This document shows, in pieces, positions 5,971-12,573 of a DNA stretch of 19,406 bases. Under the pieces are notes generated by a model that did no database searches, was not told the DNA's origin, and saw only the letters and a list, made by a program, of their open reading frames with translations. The number at the start of each line of letters is the position of its first letter. The stretch's first letter is position 1. Source of the stretch: Thermoleophilia bacterium (GTDB lineage: Bacteria; Actinomycetota; Thermoleophilia; Gaiellales; SKUG01); assembly GCA_025964455.1 (NCBI GenBank), contig JAOPYU010000044.1:1-19406 (forward strand), given 5' to 3'. A program made the translations under genes and the position numbers.

Positions 5971-6888
5971 CTACATCGCTTCCTTCATCTGGCCGCCCTC
6001 GGGCATGAACGCATCGCTCTCGGCGAACAGCCGGCGAAGGCTCTCCACCACGCGGGGCAGGTCCTTGCGCGGGATGCGGAACTCCGCGAGCGCCGTCTCG
6101 TCCGGCTCGGGCTGGTCGGCTGCGACCAGCTTGCCGACGCCGAGGTCGACGACCATCCAGTCGGCGAGGTGCGCCACCTGGGCCAGGCCCGCCTGGAGCG
6201 TGGCGCTCGACGGGTCGTGGTGGCAGCGGATCGCCTCGCAGTGCGTCGCCGGGAAGCTCCAGGCCTCCGCGACGTGCGCACCGAGCTCGGCGTGCGAGAA
6301 GCCCATGACCTCGAACTCGGCGTCCTCGTACGTGATGCCGCGGTCCTGCGCCATCGAGAGCGCCTCGAGGAACTCGTCCTTGCGGTACACCGACAGGATG
6401 ATCATGCCGAGGTCGTGCAGGAGGCCGGCGACGAACGCCTTCTCCGGGTGGATGTTGCCACGCTTGCGCGCCAGCGCACGGGCAGCGACGCCGACCCCGA
6501 GGCTGTGCGACCAGATCTCGTGGCGCACCTCGCTCAGCTCGTCGTCGCTCTGGAAGAGCAGGTTCATCGTCGTCGCGGTGATCGCGAGCGACTTGATCGT
6601 CGAGAAGCCGAGCAGCACGATGGCCTCGGGAAGCGTCTCGATGCGCCGCGCATACCCGTAGTACGCGCTGTTGGCGAGCTTGAGCAGCATGGCGACCAGC
6701 GACTGGTCGGCGCTGATGAGCCCCGTCAGGTCGTTGACCGACGTGTCCGCGTTGTCGCACGCCTCGATCACGGCCGGGAGCGTCTCGCTCATGCTCATCG
6801 GCAGGTCTCGGACCTCTTCCACCAGCTTGGAGATGGTCGGATGCATGGTGCTGGTCGCTCCTTCGATGTGATCGGACATGCGGTGCAT
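5971..6888 (-). CDS. HDOD-domain signalling protein
   Basis: HDOD domains are non-catalytic relatives of HD phosphohydrolases found in motility, chemotaxis and cyclic-dinucleotide regulators. In the 305-aa product, VEEVRDLPMSMSETLPAVIE (about 23-42) starts the domain. ISADQSLVAMLLKLANSAYYG (58-78) is the classic HDOD helix pair. AIVLLGFSTIKSLAI and AGLLHDLGMIIL follow, so one HD pair is kept. VEVMGFSHAELGAHVAEAW-type and FPATHCEAIRCHHDP segments complete the fold. No GGDEF, EAL or receiver domain is attached. The start is uncertain. ATGs at 6888, 6879 and 6846 are in frame: a G-rich run lies 10 nt before 6879, and AAGGAG lies 11 nt before 6846. The gene is the immediate upstream neighbour of flgB, and an HD-GYP gene lies divergently nearby. 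Confidence 0.9.
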   Translation of the reverse strand: MHRMSDHIEGATSTMHPTISKLVEEVRDLPMSMSETLPAVIEACDNADTSVNDLTGLISADQSLVAMLLKLANSAYYGYARRIETLPEAIVLLGFSTIKSLAITATTMNLLFQSDDELSEVRHEIWSHSLGVGVAARALARKRGNIHPEKAFVAGLLHDLGMIILSVYRKDEFLEALSMAQDRGITYEDAEFEVMGFSHAELGAHVAEAWSFPATHCEAIRCHHDPSSATLQAGLAQVAHLADWMVVDLGVGKLVAADQPEPDETALAEFRIPRKDLPRVVESLRRLFAESDAFMPEGGQMKEAM

Positions 6889-6894
6889 TCCCCC

Positions 6895-7104
6895 CTACCA
6901 ACGCACAGGGGCGACGTCCCGCGTCGGCTGCTGCCGTGCGGTCCATCGCCCTCCGTGGCTGGAAATCTCGTGCCAGGTCGCGGGGCTGGTGGCCTCGCTC
7001 CTGGCGGCCCGCATCCAGCGGACCACTTCGGCCATCGGCGTCGGTGGAGTGACGCTTGAGCCCGCTTGATCGTGCGGCACGAACTGCAAACGCCGGTCCC
7101 TCAT
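6895..7104 (-). CDS. Possible small protein, 69 aa, function unknown
   Basis: This short frame (MRDRRLQFVPHDQAG and on, ending APVRW) lies in line between the 128-aa gene and the HDOD gene. It has a good ribosome site (GGAGT, 6 nt before the ATG) and ends 6 bases before the first HDOD ATG. Third codon positions are mostly G or C, in line with neighbours but less extreme. The sequence is basic and Trp/Arg-rich, with one predicted helix (MAEVVRWMRAARSEA, about 24-38) and no membrane segment. No family was recognised. It could instead be untranslated leader of the HDOD gene. Confidence 0.42.
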   Translation of the reverse strand: MRDRRLQFVPHDQAGSSVTPPTPMAEVVRWMRAARSEATSPATWHEISSHGGRWTARQQPTRDVAPVRW

Positions 7105-7139
7105 ACGGCCACTCCGGCCGACGGCTCCTGGCCCCGCCT

Positions 7140-7526
7140 TCAGGCAGCCAGGTCGTCGAGCGCCTCGGGTGCCCGCTCCGGCTCAGCCTCGGCCTCGCCA
7201 TCCGGCGCGCCCTCGAGCTGCGGACCGAACGCGACGGTCTCGAGCGGCGCCCCAGCGTCCCAGCTGGGCTGCAGGTCACGCACGATCTCGGTCGGTGCCG
7301 CTGCGACGCCGCCGGGCGAGAGCGACTCCCAGAACAGCCGGGCGCGGACGGCCCGCGCGTGTGAGGGGGCGTCGGCCGCGGCGTGCTCGAGCATTGCCCA
7401 CACGCCCTGCATGGCGTCGAGCATGTGCTCGTCGAGCGCACCGTCCAGGTGGGACAGGATGTCCACCTTCTGGCGCGCTCGCGCGTCGGCTGCATGGTCG
7501 TCGAAGGCGTCGCGTCCGGAATCCAT
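7140..7526 (-). CDS. Hypothetical protein, 128 aa, first gene of the flagellar operon
   Basis: The reading frame runs from MDSGRDAFDDHAADARARQ to a Glu/Ala-rich acidic tail (EGAPDGEAEAEPERAPEALD). The third codon position is almost always G or C, which supports real coding over the competing plus-strand frame. The N-terminal ~65 residues are predicted helical (KVDILSHLDGALDEHMLDAM, then QGVWAMLEHAAADAPSHA). No signal peptide or membrane segment was seen. I do not recognise the family. It reads towards flgB and starts about 100 bp from a divergent HD-GYP gene, so a role in flagellar regulation is plausible from position only. The much longer upstream extension of this frame is the antisense shadow of the HD-GYP gene. 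Confidence 0.68.
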   Translation of the reverse strand: MDSGRDAFDDHAADARARQKVDILSHLDGALDEHMLDAMQGVWAMLEHAAADAPSHARAVRARLFWESLSPGGVAAAPTEIVRDLQPSWDAGAPLETVAFGPQLEGAPDGEAEAEPERAPEALDDLAA

Positions 7527-7613
7527 GCTGCCCCATCGGCACGAGCGCACGGATTCCTGACCCCGACTCTCGCAACGCGCGCAACTCGACGCGTTTCCCC
7601 GATCTACCTGCGC

Positions 7614-7619
7614 TAGGAT
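7614..7619 (+). promoter_or_regulatory. -10 element TAGGAT for a leaderless HD-GYP transcript
   Basis: TAGGAT is followed by exactly 6 bases and then the GTG start at 7626. This fits an actinobacterial TANNNT -10 box with transcription starting at or next to the start codon. No good -35 was seen. The alternative reading is that AGGATGGG acts as a Shine-Dalgarno. Confidence 0.5.
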
Positions 7620-7625
7620 GGGTCG

Positions 7626-8798
7626 GTGCGCCAGATCGGCATCGACAACATCGAACCCGGGATGGTCACGGCCCGCCACGTGTATCCCCCCGGCGAGGCT
7701 GGCGGCATCCCGCTCCTCGCCGCCGACGTGGTGATCAGCGAGTCGATCCTGCAGCGCCTCAAGAAGTCCGGGATCGGCGTGCTCGTGATCGACGACGAGT
7801 TCTCCCAGGGCATCGAGCAGGTCCCGCCGATCAGCGAGGACACGCGCCGCCAGGCGATCGGCGTGCTCAAGGATGCGTTCGGCACGATGGGCAAGGGCGA
7901 CGATGCCCGCATCGCTCCCGAGCAGCTGCAGGAGGTCGAGGGGGTCATCTCCAAGATCCTCGTGGAGGTCGCCTCCCGTCGCAACCTGCTCGTCTGCCTG
8001 AGCGACCTCAACATCTTCGGTGGCGAGCGCATGCAGCGCGCACTCAACGTGTGCGTCGTCGGCACCGCCGTCGCCAAGCACTTCTTCTACGCGCACGGCT
8101 GGAAGGACTTCCGCGGCGTGCGCCGCGAAGACGGCGTCGAGGACCGCATGGTCAAGCTCGGCGTCGGCATGCTGCTCCAGGACATCGGGACGATGGCAGT
8201 GCCCGACGCGATCCGCGACAAGCGCGGGATCCTCACCGCCGAGGAGCGAGCGATCATGCAGCAGCATCCGCTGCTCGGTCTCGAGCTGCTCGAGGGCAGC
8301 GAGCTGTCCCCGCTCATCAAGGTCACCATCGCCCAGCACCACGAGCGCTACGATGGATCCGGCTACCCGCGCGGGATGTCGGGTGACGAGCTGCACGACC
8401 ACGGCCAGATCGCCGCAGTGGCGGAGGCCTACGTCGGACTCTGCGACCAGGAATCCAGCGAGGGCCGTGCCTTCGAGCCGCACGAGGCCTATCGCATCAT
8501 CATGCAGGCGCGCGGTCGGCTGTTCCGACCCGAGGTCGTGGACGCGTTCGCCGTGGCCGTCGCGCCGTACGGTGCCGGCACGACCGTCGAGCTCAGTGAT
8601 GGACGCTTCGGGGTGGTCGTCGGCAATCGCCCGGGCGCTCCGCTCGAGCCCGTCGTGCGCGTCACCCATGACCAGGACGGCATGCAGTTCGAGCCGCCCG
8701 TGGAGCTCGACCTCGGCAGCGCCAAGGGGCGCACCACCATCGTGCGCGCCACCCGGGGCCTGCCCGGCGATCGCGGGATTGGTCGCCCGCGCACCTGA
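7626..8798 (+). CDS. Degenerate HD-GYP domain protein
   Basis: HD-GYP proteins usually hydrolyse cyclic di-GMP with a bi- or trinuclear metal centre. The 390-aa product has an N-terminal ~70-residue DUF3391-like part (MRQIGIDNIEPGMVTARHV, then SILQRLKKSGIGVLVID). The HD-GYP core spans about 115-310. HHERYDGSGYP (238-248) is intact and QQHPLLG (212-218) is kept. The HD pair, however, is Gln-Asp (LLQDIG, 183-188). The first ligand His appears to be Arg138, and the usual AVADVYDAL is AVAEAYVGL (264-272). By eye alignment, three of the usual metal ligands are changed. It is therefore more likely a binding or scaffolding protein than an active phosphodiesterase. A C-terminal extension of about 80 residues follows (VELSDGRFGVVVGNRPGAP). 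It is divergent from the flagellar operon and probably has its own leaderless promoter. Confidence 0.9.
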   Translation: MRQIGIDNIEPGMVTARHVYPPGEAGGIPLLAADVVISESILQRLKKSGIGVLVIDDEFSQGIEQVPPISEDTRRQAIGVLKDAFGTMGKGDDARIAPEQLQEVEGVISKILVEVASRRNLLVCLSDLNIFGGERMQRALNVCVVGTAVAKHFFYAHGWKDFRGVRREDGVEDRMVKLGVGMLLQDIGTMAVPDAIRDKRGILTAEERAIMQQHPLLGLELLEGSELSPLIKVTIAQHHERYDGSGYPRGMSGDELHDHGQIAAVAEAYVGLCDQESSEGRAFEPHEAYRIIMQARGRLFRPEVVDAFAVAVAPYGAGTTVELSDGRFGVVVGNRPGAPLEPVVRVTHDQDGMQFEPPVELDLGSAKGRTTIVRATRGLPGDRGIGRPRT

Positions 8799-8811
8799 CC
8801 TTCTGGTCAGG
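8794..8811. terminator. Shared bidirectional hairpin between convergent genes
   Basis: CCTGACC-TTCT-GGTCAGG is a perfect 7-bp stem with a 4-nt loop. The plus-strand HD-GYP stop (TGA, 8796-8798) is in one arm and the minus-strand fapA stop (8807-8809) is in the other, so the hairpin overlaps both coding ends. There is no T tract, as is common for high-GC bacterial hairpin terminators. Confidence 0.6.
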
Positions 8812-10615
8812 CGGCCAGGCTCTCGACGTTCATCGAGCCGGTCGAGTCGAAGCCGATCCGGACCATCGAGCGGTCGGCCACGAATCGATGGGTGTAGCCG
8901 GGGCCGCTCACCACGGTGCCGGCGTACGCGCGGTCGGCCTCGACGGATGCGCCCTGACCAAGCTGCACCGTCGTCTTGGCGCCCGCCGGGGAACCAACCT
9001 CGCGCACGTGCACGCGACCGTGGCTCACGACCGATCCGCCTCGGAACACCGCTTCGTGGTGCTGGGCGATGAGCCCGCCCCACGCGACGAGCCGCGAGTT
9101 GAAGATGCCCTTGCCGACGAGCGTGACCGTCCCGGTCGCCTCTGCCTCGCACGCCTGCATGTAGTTGACTGTCAGGTCCGCCGGCTGCTCCGTGGCACGT
9201 CGCACGTCCTCGGCGAGCGCACTCACCTCGATGAGGATCTCCTGCAGCTGTTCGGGCGTCAGCGCGATGTTCGCCGCGGTCGAGAGCAGGCGCAGCCAGC
9301 GTGCGACCCGCTCGCTGGTGGGCTGGTGCGACGGTCCCGCCTCACGCAGGTCGTCGAGCACGGATGCGATGTCAGGCAGCACGCCGCGGTGGATGCGCTC
9401 GAGGACGAGCTGCACCGACAGGCCATGGGAGATGTCCGTGCCGCGCGACGCGCCCTGGTCGCGGAACTGTCGCGCCTGCGCGGCGACGATGCCGAGCGCC
9501 TTGGGCAGCTCGAGCACACGGTCGGCTATCGATGCGGCTACGGCACGTTCGCCGCCTGCTCGCAGCGTGCTCGACATGATCGACCCGGTGACGACCATCG
9601 AGCCGCCGCTCTCCAGGTGCGCCCGGTCGACATTGCCCTCGACCAGGAGCTCGTCGCGCGCGATGACGCGTCGACCCTCGCCGATGTCACCCTCGATGCG
9701 GATGCTGCCGTTGAACTCCACGTCGCCACTGACGGCGTCGACGACCTCGAGCACGAGCTCGTGCCGGACCTCGACGTTGCCTTCCGAATCCACGCGCGGC
9801 GAGCCGTCGACGGTGGCGATCGCCATGATGCCCTGCTCGTCCACGGTCACGCCGACGCCCGGACGGATGCGCGCATCCTTGACGGGTGGGATCGCGAGTT
9901 CGCGGCCGGTCACGTCACGGCCGGGCATGCCGTCGCGCTTGCGTACGCGGCGCAGCAGCGGCGTCTCCGCCAGCACGCCGACGCGTCGCAGCGCCTCGAA
10001 GTCGACCAGCTGCTCCAGGTAGCCACTCCGCCCTTCGAGCGGCTCGGTGCCGGTCGCGACCTGCACCTCTTCGCCACCGGCCTCGAGCGCATCCTGCACG
10101 CGGGACTGGTCGATGCCGTGGATCACGCCGGCCGCCTGCAGCTCGGCGCTGGCGCGCGCGAGGTCGGGCTCGGGCGGATCGAGGCGCACTTCGTCGACGG
10201 CGATGTTGAGGCGCGCGGTCGCTGGCGCGTCGCGGAGCGTGCGTGCACAGCCGGGCTCCCCCGCCGTGCGCAGCGTCGCCTCCATGCGGTCGCGGCTGAT
10301 AGCGACGATGTAGCGCATGCGCGGCTGCGTGGTGACCGCCTCGACGCGCAGCGCGGCGTTCGCCGGGACGCGACAGGAGTTGCCGTCCACCGACTCGCCG
10401 AACAGGTGCACGCGCACGGCCTGGGGGTCCCATGTGAGCTCGGCGCTGCCGCTCGAGCTCGACCCTGCCGCGATGCGCACGGAGCCACCGACGATCTCGA
10501 GCCGTACACCATCGTCGGCGGCGACGCCGGGGTCCTGCTCCTCGATGGGTGGAACTTCGCTCACGGGAGGCGCCTCGGCACCCCCGCCGCAAAACTTGAA
10601 CAGGTGAACAATCAC
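8807..10615 (-). CDS. fapA: FapA/DUF342 family polymer-organising protein
   Basis: FapA (DUF342) proteins occur in flagellated bacteria and are linked to flagellar assembly or placement and to cell-surface organisation. The 602-aa product has an N-terminal region of ~225 residues. This is followed by the DUF342 signature DGMPGRDVTGREL (228-240) with DARIRPGVGVTVDEQGI (247-263). A right-handed beta-helix comes next (SGDVEFNGSIRIEGDIGEG, 296-314; ELLVEGNVDRAHLESGGSM, 322-340). A helical insertion (about 360-480) separates it from a second beta-helical part (VTLVGKGIFNSRLVAWGGL, 497-515). I chose the GTG at 10615 because GGAGG lies just upstream (3-nt spacing, short). Longer in-frame starts at 10648 and 10855 add an atypical, Arg-rich tail without SD. 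An odd N-terminal HLFKFCGGG puts a Cys at residue 9. It converges on the HD-GYP gene. Confidence 0.87.
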   Translation of the reverse strand: MIVHLFKFCGGGAEAPPVSEVPPIEEQDPGVAADDGVRLEIVGGSVRIAAGSSSSGSAELTWDPQAVRVHLFGESVDGNSCRVPANAALRVEAVTTQPRMRYIVAISRDRMEATLRTAGEPGCARTLRDAPATARLNIAVDEVRLDPPEPDLARASAELQAAGVIHGIDQSRVQDALEAGGEEVQVATGTEPLEGRSGYLEQLVDFEALRRVGVLAETPLLRRVRKRDGMPGRDVTGRELAIPPVKDARIRPGVGVTVDEQGIMAIATVDGSPRVDSEGNVEVRHELVLEVVDAVSGDVEFNGSIRIEGDIGEGRRVIARDELLVEGNVDRAHLESGGSMVVTGSIMSSTLRAGGERAVAASIADRVLELPKALGIVAAQARQFRDQGASRGTDISHGLSVQLVLERIHRGVLPDIASVLDDLREAGPSHQPTSERVARWLRLLSTAANIALTPEQLQEILIEVSALAEDVRRATEQPADLTVNYMQACEAEATGTVTLVGKGIFNSRLVAWGGLIAQHHEAVFRGGSVVSHGRVHVREVGSPAGAKTTVQLGQGASVEADRAYAGTVVSGPGYTHRFVADRSMVRIGFDSTGSMNVESLAA

Positions 10616-10842
10616 TCCCCTCCGACGGCCCGGAACACCTGCACCCATGCGGGTTTCCAGCGGGTCCCGAACACGCCCCGAAGAGGTGCTCGCCGACGGC
10701 TTCCGGGCGCCCTCGGTTCGATCGTCGGACGACCAGAATCCACCGTATGACGCGGGTTCTTGCATCCGGTCACGTATGCACTGGTGGTAACGCTCCACCC
10801 CTCGCGGACCGATACACGGGAAAGTGACCCGGGGAGGGACAC
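10616..10842. other. Intergenic region between divergent fapA and the 88-aa gene
   Basis: This 227-base stretch between divergent starts must hold promoters for both directions. The visible signals are the Shine-Dalgarno of the 88-aa gene (GGGGAGGG before 10843), the GGAGG before fapA, and a small GTCG-GA-CGAC inverted repeat at 10724-10733. No convincing sigma-70 or sigma-28 promoter was found by eye. Confidence 0.4.
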
Positions 10843-11109
10843 ATGCGGGACGCATCGTGCCGTACGGAGGACATCATCGCTGCCTTTGAAGACCTGTGCC
10901 GCCGACTGGAAGACCGCCGCAGCTCGCTGTGGACGGCCTACCGTGATGCGACATCCGACCTGGTGAGCCGGGACTACGCGGATGTCGAGGGTGAGTGCTG
11001 GCACGTCCTCGAGGCAGGACTTGCGGGTGTCGACGCAGAGCGTCGGATGCTCGAACGAGATTTCGAGCAGCGCATCGCGATGCTCGACGACCAGGGAGCC
11101 GTGGCCTAG
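10843..11109 (+). CDS. Hypothetical helical protein, 88 aa
   Basis: A strong SD (GGGGAGGG, about 6 nt before the ATG) supports the start. The product is almost wholly predicted alpha-helical and charged (TEDIIAAFEDLCRRLEDRRS, then VEGECWHVLEAGLAGVDAER and LERDFEQRIAMLDD), with two cysteines near the N-terminal third. Size and helicity recall small chaperones or coiled-coil partners, but no family was recognised. It ends 4 bases before the next gene and is probably co-transcribed and translationally coupled with it. Its divergent neighbour is fapA. Confidence 0.72.
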   Translation: MRDASCRTEDIIAAFEDLCRRLEDRRSSLWTAYRDATSDLVSRDYADVEGECWHVLEAGLAGVDAERRMLERDFEQRIAMLDDQGAVA

Positions 11110-11113
11110 CAGC

Positions 11114-11665
11114 ATGGGTGCCGAGGAGTACGACATCGTCGCGCGAGTGACACGAGCCGGAGCCGGCTCGTCGAGCACCGGTGCGCTCGCCGCACACCTG
11201 GCTCGTGCCTGCGGGCACGTGCAGGTCGACGCACGCGTGATCCAGCTCGGCTATCGCTTCCATGCGGAACTCGGCGACGAGATCCCCGCCTTCTTCAACC
11301 GGCGCATGTCGACCGGCAGCACCAACATCGGTGTCACGCTCCAGGCGGGCTTCGATCCCGAGGCGGAGGCGCGCGTGCGCGGTCCGTTCACGGGTGAGCA
11401 GCAGTCCTGGTCGATCGACCCGTTCGAGGGATGCCGCTCGACGGCCGATGCACGTGCGGTGATCGAGGCCGACGACTACCATGCGTCGGTGTGGCTCGCG
11501 CGACTGACGATCGGCTTCGAGCTGTTCGAGGTCCGTGACATCGCCGAGCCGCTCTTCATCGCCAAGCATCCGAACGAGTTCCGCGCCATCGCGGAGGAGC
11601 TCGTCGCCCTCGGAGTGGTCCAGGCGCACGCCTGTCCGCTCTGCAGCGACGACGAAGACTCGTAG
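11114..11665 (+). CDS. Hypothetical protein, 183 aa, with C-terminal CxxC
   Basis: The ATG at 11114 (MGAEEYDIVARVTRAGAGSS) comes 4 bases after the stop of the 88-aa gene. There is no close SD, so coupling is likely. An upstream in-frame extension to 10982 would overlap that gene and is disfavoured. The product is soluble and mixed alpha/beta (HVQVDARVIQLGYRFHAELG, then NIGVTLQAGFDPEAEARVRG). It has a helical C-terminal half (PNEFRAIAEELVALGVVQ) and ends HACPLCSDDEDS. That single Cys-X-X-Cys pair could bind metal only with a partner or as a dimer. No family was recognised. Confidence 0.72.
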   Translation: MGAEEYDIVARVTRAGAGSSSTGALAAHLARACGHVQVDARVIQLGYRFHAELGDEIPAFFNRRMSTGSTNIGVTLQAGFDPEAEARVRGPFTGEQQSWSIDPFEGCRSTADARAVIEADDYHASVWLARLTIGFELFEVRDIAEPLFIAKHPNEFRAIAEELVALGVVQAHACPLCSDDEDS

Positions 11666-11719
11666 GGACACGCCCGGCGCGGTTGGACGCGGCGCCGGAA
11701 GGGGAACCAACACCATCAC

Positions 11720-12544
11720 ATGTGCGGCATCGCCGGATTCAGCTTGGGCGCCCAGTGCGCGATCGACCCGATGCGGGCAACCCGCGTCCTGCTCGCGAGC
11801 GTCGCGGAACGCGGCGCGGATGCTGCTGGCTGCGCGTATGAGGATCCGACCGCCGGCCTGGTCGTGAACAAGCAGCCGGGCGGTGCGAGCCGTTTCCTCG
11901 AGGTCGTCGAGGTTCCCGCCACGATCCGACAGCTGCTGCTGCACGTGCGCGACTTCACCAAGGGTCGCCCGTCGCTCATGGCCAACAACCATCCCATCCG
12001 CCACGGCGACGTGGTCGGGGTCCACAACGGCAAGATCTCCAACGACGACGCCATCTTCACGGCGCTCGGGCGCGAGCGCTTCGAGCCGGGCATGACCGTG
12101 GATTCCGAAGCCATCTTCGCGTCGCTCGATGCCGCCGACGGCGACGTCGCGGGCGCCCTCGAGGGCCTCACGGGCTCCCTCGCCACGGGCTGGTTCGACC
12201 AGCGACGCCCCGGTTCCATCTTCCTGGCACGCGGCTACGGCCGACCGCTCTGGACGGCCACGACCTCGCGACGCGACGCCGTCATCTGGGCATCCACGCT
12301 CGAGGCGCTCGAGATCGTCGAGGACTTCCTGGAGCTGCGGCTGCACAAGCGACCCGTGCGTCCGGGATCCATCCTCGAGGTCGCCGGCGGGAAGATCGTC
12401 TCGCGCGATCGGTTCCGCGCCGACACACGCGCGCAGTGGCTCGCCAACCCCGTGGCATCGCCCGAGGAGAAGCGCCTCGCGATGGAGCACCTGGTCGCCT
12501 CGCGCGACGAGCTGCGGCTCGAGGACGGCGCCCGCATCGCCTGA
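11720..12544 (+). CDS. Stand-alone class II glutamine amidotransferase domain protein
   Basis: Class II (Ntn-type) amidotransferases hydrolyse glutamine with an N-terminal Cys and pass ammonia to a partner domain. MCGIAGF places the nucleophile at Cys2. AERGADAAGCAY (29-40) matches the GlmS/PurF RG-D-AG motif. LLLHVRDFTKGRP (72-84) and NNHPIRHGDVVGVHNGKISN (89-108) hold the conserved His-Arg and HNG elements. TVDSEAIF (126-133) is the DSE motif. All active-site motifs look intact. At 274 aa there is no room for the isomerase, phosphoribosyltransferase or synthetase domain, so the acceptor substrate and partner are unknown. The SD is weak and distant. It follows the 183-aa gene by 54 bases and precedes a glycosyltransferase; a role in surface-glycan amidation is only a guess. 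Confidence 0.88.
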   Translation: MCGIAGFSLGAQCAIDPMRATRVLLASVAERGADAAGCAYEDPTAGLVVNKQPGGASRFLEVVEVPATIRQLLLHVRDFTKGRPSLMANNHPIRHGDVVGVHNGKISNDDAIFTALGRERFEPGMTVDSEAIFASLDAADGDVAGALEGLTGSLATGWFDQRRPGSIFLARGYGRPLWTATTSRRDAVIWASTLEALEIVEDFLELRLHKRPVRPGSILEVAGGKIVSRDRFRADTRAQWLANPVASPEEKRLAMEHLVASRDELRLEDGARIA

Positions 12545-12561
12545 CGCGGGCGACGTGCCGG

Positions 12562-12567
12562 TAGGCT
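12562..12567 (+). promoter_or_regulatory. -10 element TAGGCT for a leaderless glycosyltransferase transcript
   Basis: TAGGCT is followed by exactly 6 bases and then the GTG start at 12574, the same layout as at 7614-7626. The gene has no good SD. The gap from the amidotransferase stop is only 29 bases, so read-through transcription is also possible. Confidence 0.5.
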
Positions 12568-12573
12568 CGCGCC

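Noticed and set aside
6231..6240. Exact TCGCCTCGCA, the repeat arm sequence, inside the HDOD gene
   Set aside because: The following CTTTTTG and GTTGTACAAC core are missing. A 10-mer of this composition can arise by chance in GC-rich coding DNA.
7140..9152. 670-codon minus-strand frame extending the 128-aa gene upstream
   Set aside because: The extension is antisense to the HD-GYP gene. Only the last 128 codons, after the ATG at 7526, have independent support.
8888..10750. 620-codon plus-strand frame over fapA
   Set aside because: It is the complement of the recognised DUF342 protein, with shadow-type composition and no domain seen.
10616..10855. Longer N-terminus for fapA starting at 10855 or 10648
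   Set aside because: The added residues are low-complexity and unlike DUF342, no ribosome site precedes them, and they would overlap the divergent gene start region.
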